Below, piece after piece: positions 13,409 through 13,773 of a DNA stretch of 13,773 bases. How positions within the stretch are numbered: the stretch's first letter is position 1; every line of letters begins with the position of its first letter. The stretch covers positions 1-13,773 of the forward strand of contig CAJOPP010000195.1 in assembly GCA_905236365.1 (NCBI GenBank). The letters are read 5' to 3'. The position numbers and the translations under genes were made by a program. The notes beneath the pieces are model-generated. The model saw nothing but the letters and a program-made list of their open reading frames with translations, ran no database searches and was not told the DNA's origin. This stretch comes from an uncultured Lachnospiraceae bacterium (GTDB lineage Bacteria > Bacillota > Clostridia > Lachnospirales > Lachnospiraceae).

Positions 13409-13773
13409 ATGCACTTAACACCGAGAGAAACAGAAAAACTATTATTGCACTATGCGGGAAGCGTGGCAAAGGAGCGATTGGAACGGGGATTGAAACTGAA
13501 TTATCCCGAGGCGATCGCATACATATCCATGAATTTATTGGAAATGGCCAGAGAGGGAAAGACGGTCGCACAGTTAATGCAGTTTGGCAAGCAGATATTA
13601 CGGGCTGACCAGGTAATGGATGGTGTGGCAGAAATGATTCATGAGATTCAGTTGGAGGCAACTTTCCCGGATGGAACAAAACTGGTAACGGTGCATGATC
13701 CGATTCCGTGCAGTGGTGCGTTGATACCGGGAGAGATGTTGATTGAGGATGGGACGATTCTGCTCAATGAGGG
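13409..13773 (+). CDS. ureA: Second urease structural gene, fused gamma-beta type (start only)
   Basis: An open frame from ATG 13409 runs off the window end (121 codons seen). It encodes a second, divergent urease gamma domain: MHLTPRETEKLLLHYAGSVA, GLKLNYPEAIAYIS, DQVMDGVAEMIHEIQLEATF, PDGTKLVTVHDPIP. Instead of stopping after the gamma domain, it continues through SGALIPGEMLIEDGTILLNE into the beta domain, which is the arrangement of Helicobacter UreA ([25 protein letters not shown] there). AGGAGG (13393-13398) is ten bases before the ATG. GC is about 48% by hand count (five rows from 13441), above ureA1. The gene is presumably followed by a second alpha subunit and further accessory genes outside the window. 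Confidence 0.88.
   Translation, partial: MHLTPRETEKLLLHYAGSVAKERLERGLKLNYPEAIAYISMNLLEMAREGKTVAQLMQFGKQILRADQVMDGVAEMIHEIQLEATFPDGTKLVTVHDPIPCSGALIPGEMLIEDGTILLNE

Noticed and set aside
13402..13608. ORF starting ATG ATC AAT behind the AGGAGG at 13393
   Set aside because: It is only three bases from the ribosome-binding site and has no family features. The overlapping frame from 13409 encodes a clear urease gamma domain.
1..13773. tRNA or rRNA genes, CRISPR arrays, insertion sequences with transposase
   Set aside because: No tRNA cloverleaf, rRNA segment, regularly spaced repeat array or transposase-like protein was seen on either strand.

Overview
The window looks like a nitrogen-scavenging island from a gut Clostridia genome, most likely Lachnospiraceae. 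Supporting this are the low-to-moderate GC, strong AGGAGG ribosome-binding sites, all recognisable genes on the + strand in tight operon spacing, a lipoprotein-type solute-binding protein, and family members typical of that group (cytidylate-kinase-like protein, AraC-type response regulator). The taxonomic call is inference; there is no rRNA or other marker gene here.

Layout. 1-206 is the 3' end of an ornithine cyclodeaminase/mu-crystallin family gene. 207-554 is a long non-coding leader with a near-consensus promoter (215-243), a foldable RNA segment (247-327), a second possible promoter (401-430) and a hairpin/terminator with an ANTAR-type hexaloop (468-513). 555-3178 holds amiE (aliphatic amidase), a cytidylate-kinase-like protein and a second carbon-nitrogen hydrolase. 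A second copy of the hairpin/terminator (3221-3264) precedes urtABCDE (3291-8047), a five-component urea/short-amide ABC transporter with an attenuator-like hairpin between urtA and urtB. 8120-9163 is a response regulator with a C-terminal AraC helix-turn-helix and no partner kinase in the window. 9234-13219 is a urease operon in the order ureA (gamma, with a C-terminal extension), ureB (beta), ureC (alpha), ureF, ureD. It is followed by a 31-codon ORF that looks like ureE with its whole middle removed (13272-13367), and then by the start of a second urease structural gene (13409 to the window end). That gene is of the Helicobacter type, with gamma and beta subunits fused. No ureG is present in the window.

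How it fits together. The transporter brings in urea and/or short amides. Urease and the two hydrolases release ammonia from them. UreF and UreD, with a UreG encoded elsewhere, would load nickel into the urease. Regulation appears to be partly at RNA level (two near-identical hairpin/terminators before the amidase and transporter genes, plus a third hairpin inside the transporter operon) and partly by the local AraC-type regulator. The two edge genes (OCD fragment and second ureA) are visibly richer in GC than the sampled interior, so the block between them may have been acquired as a unit, with the ureE remnant lying at its right edge.

The most unusual observations are the micro-UreE, the tandem of two differently built ureases, and the duplicated, covarying leader hairpins.
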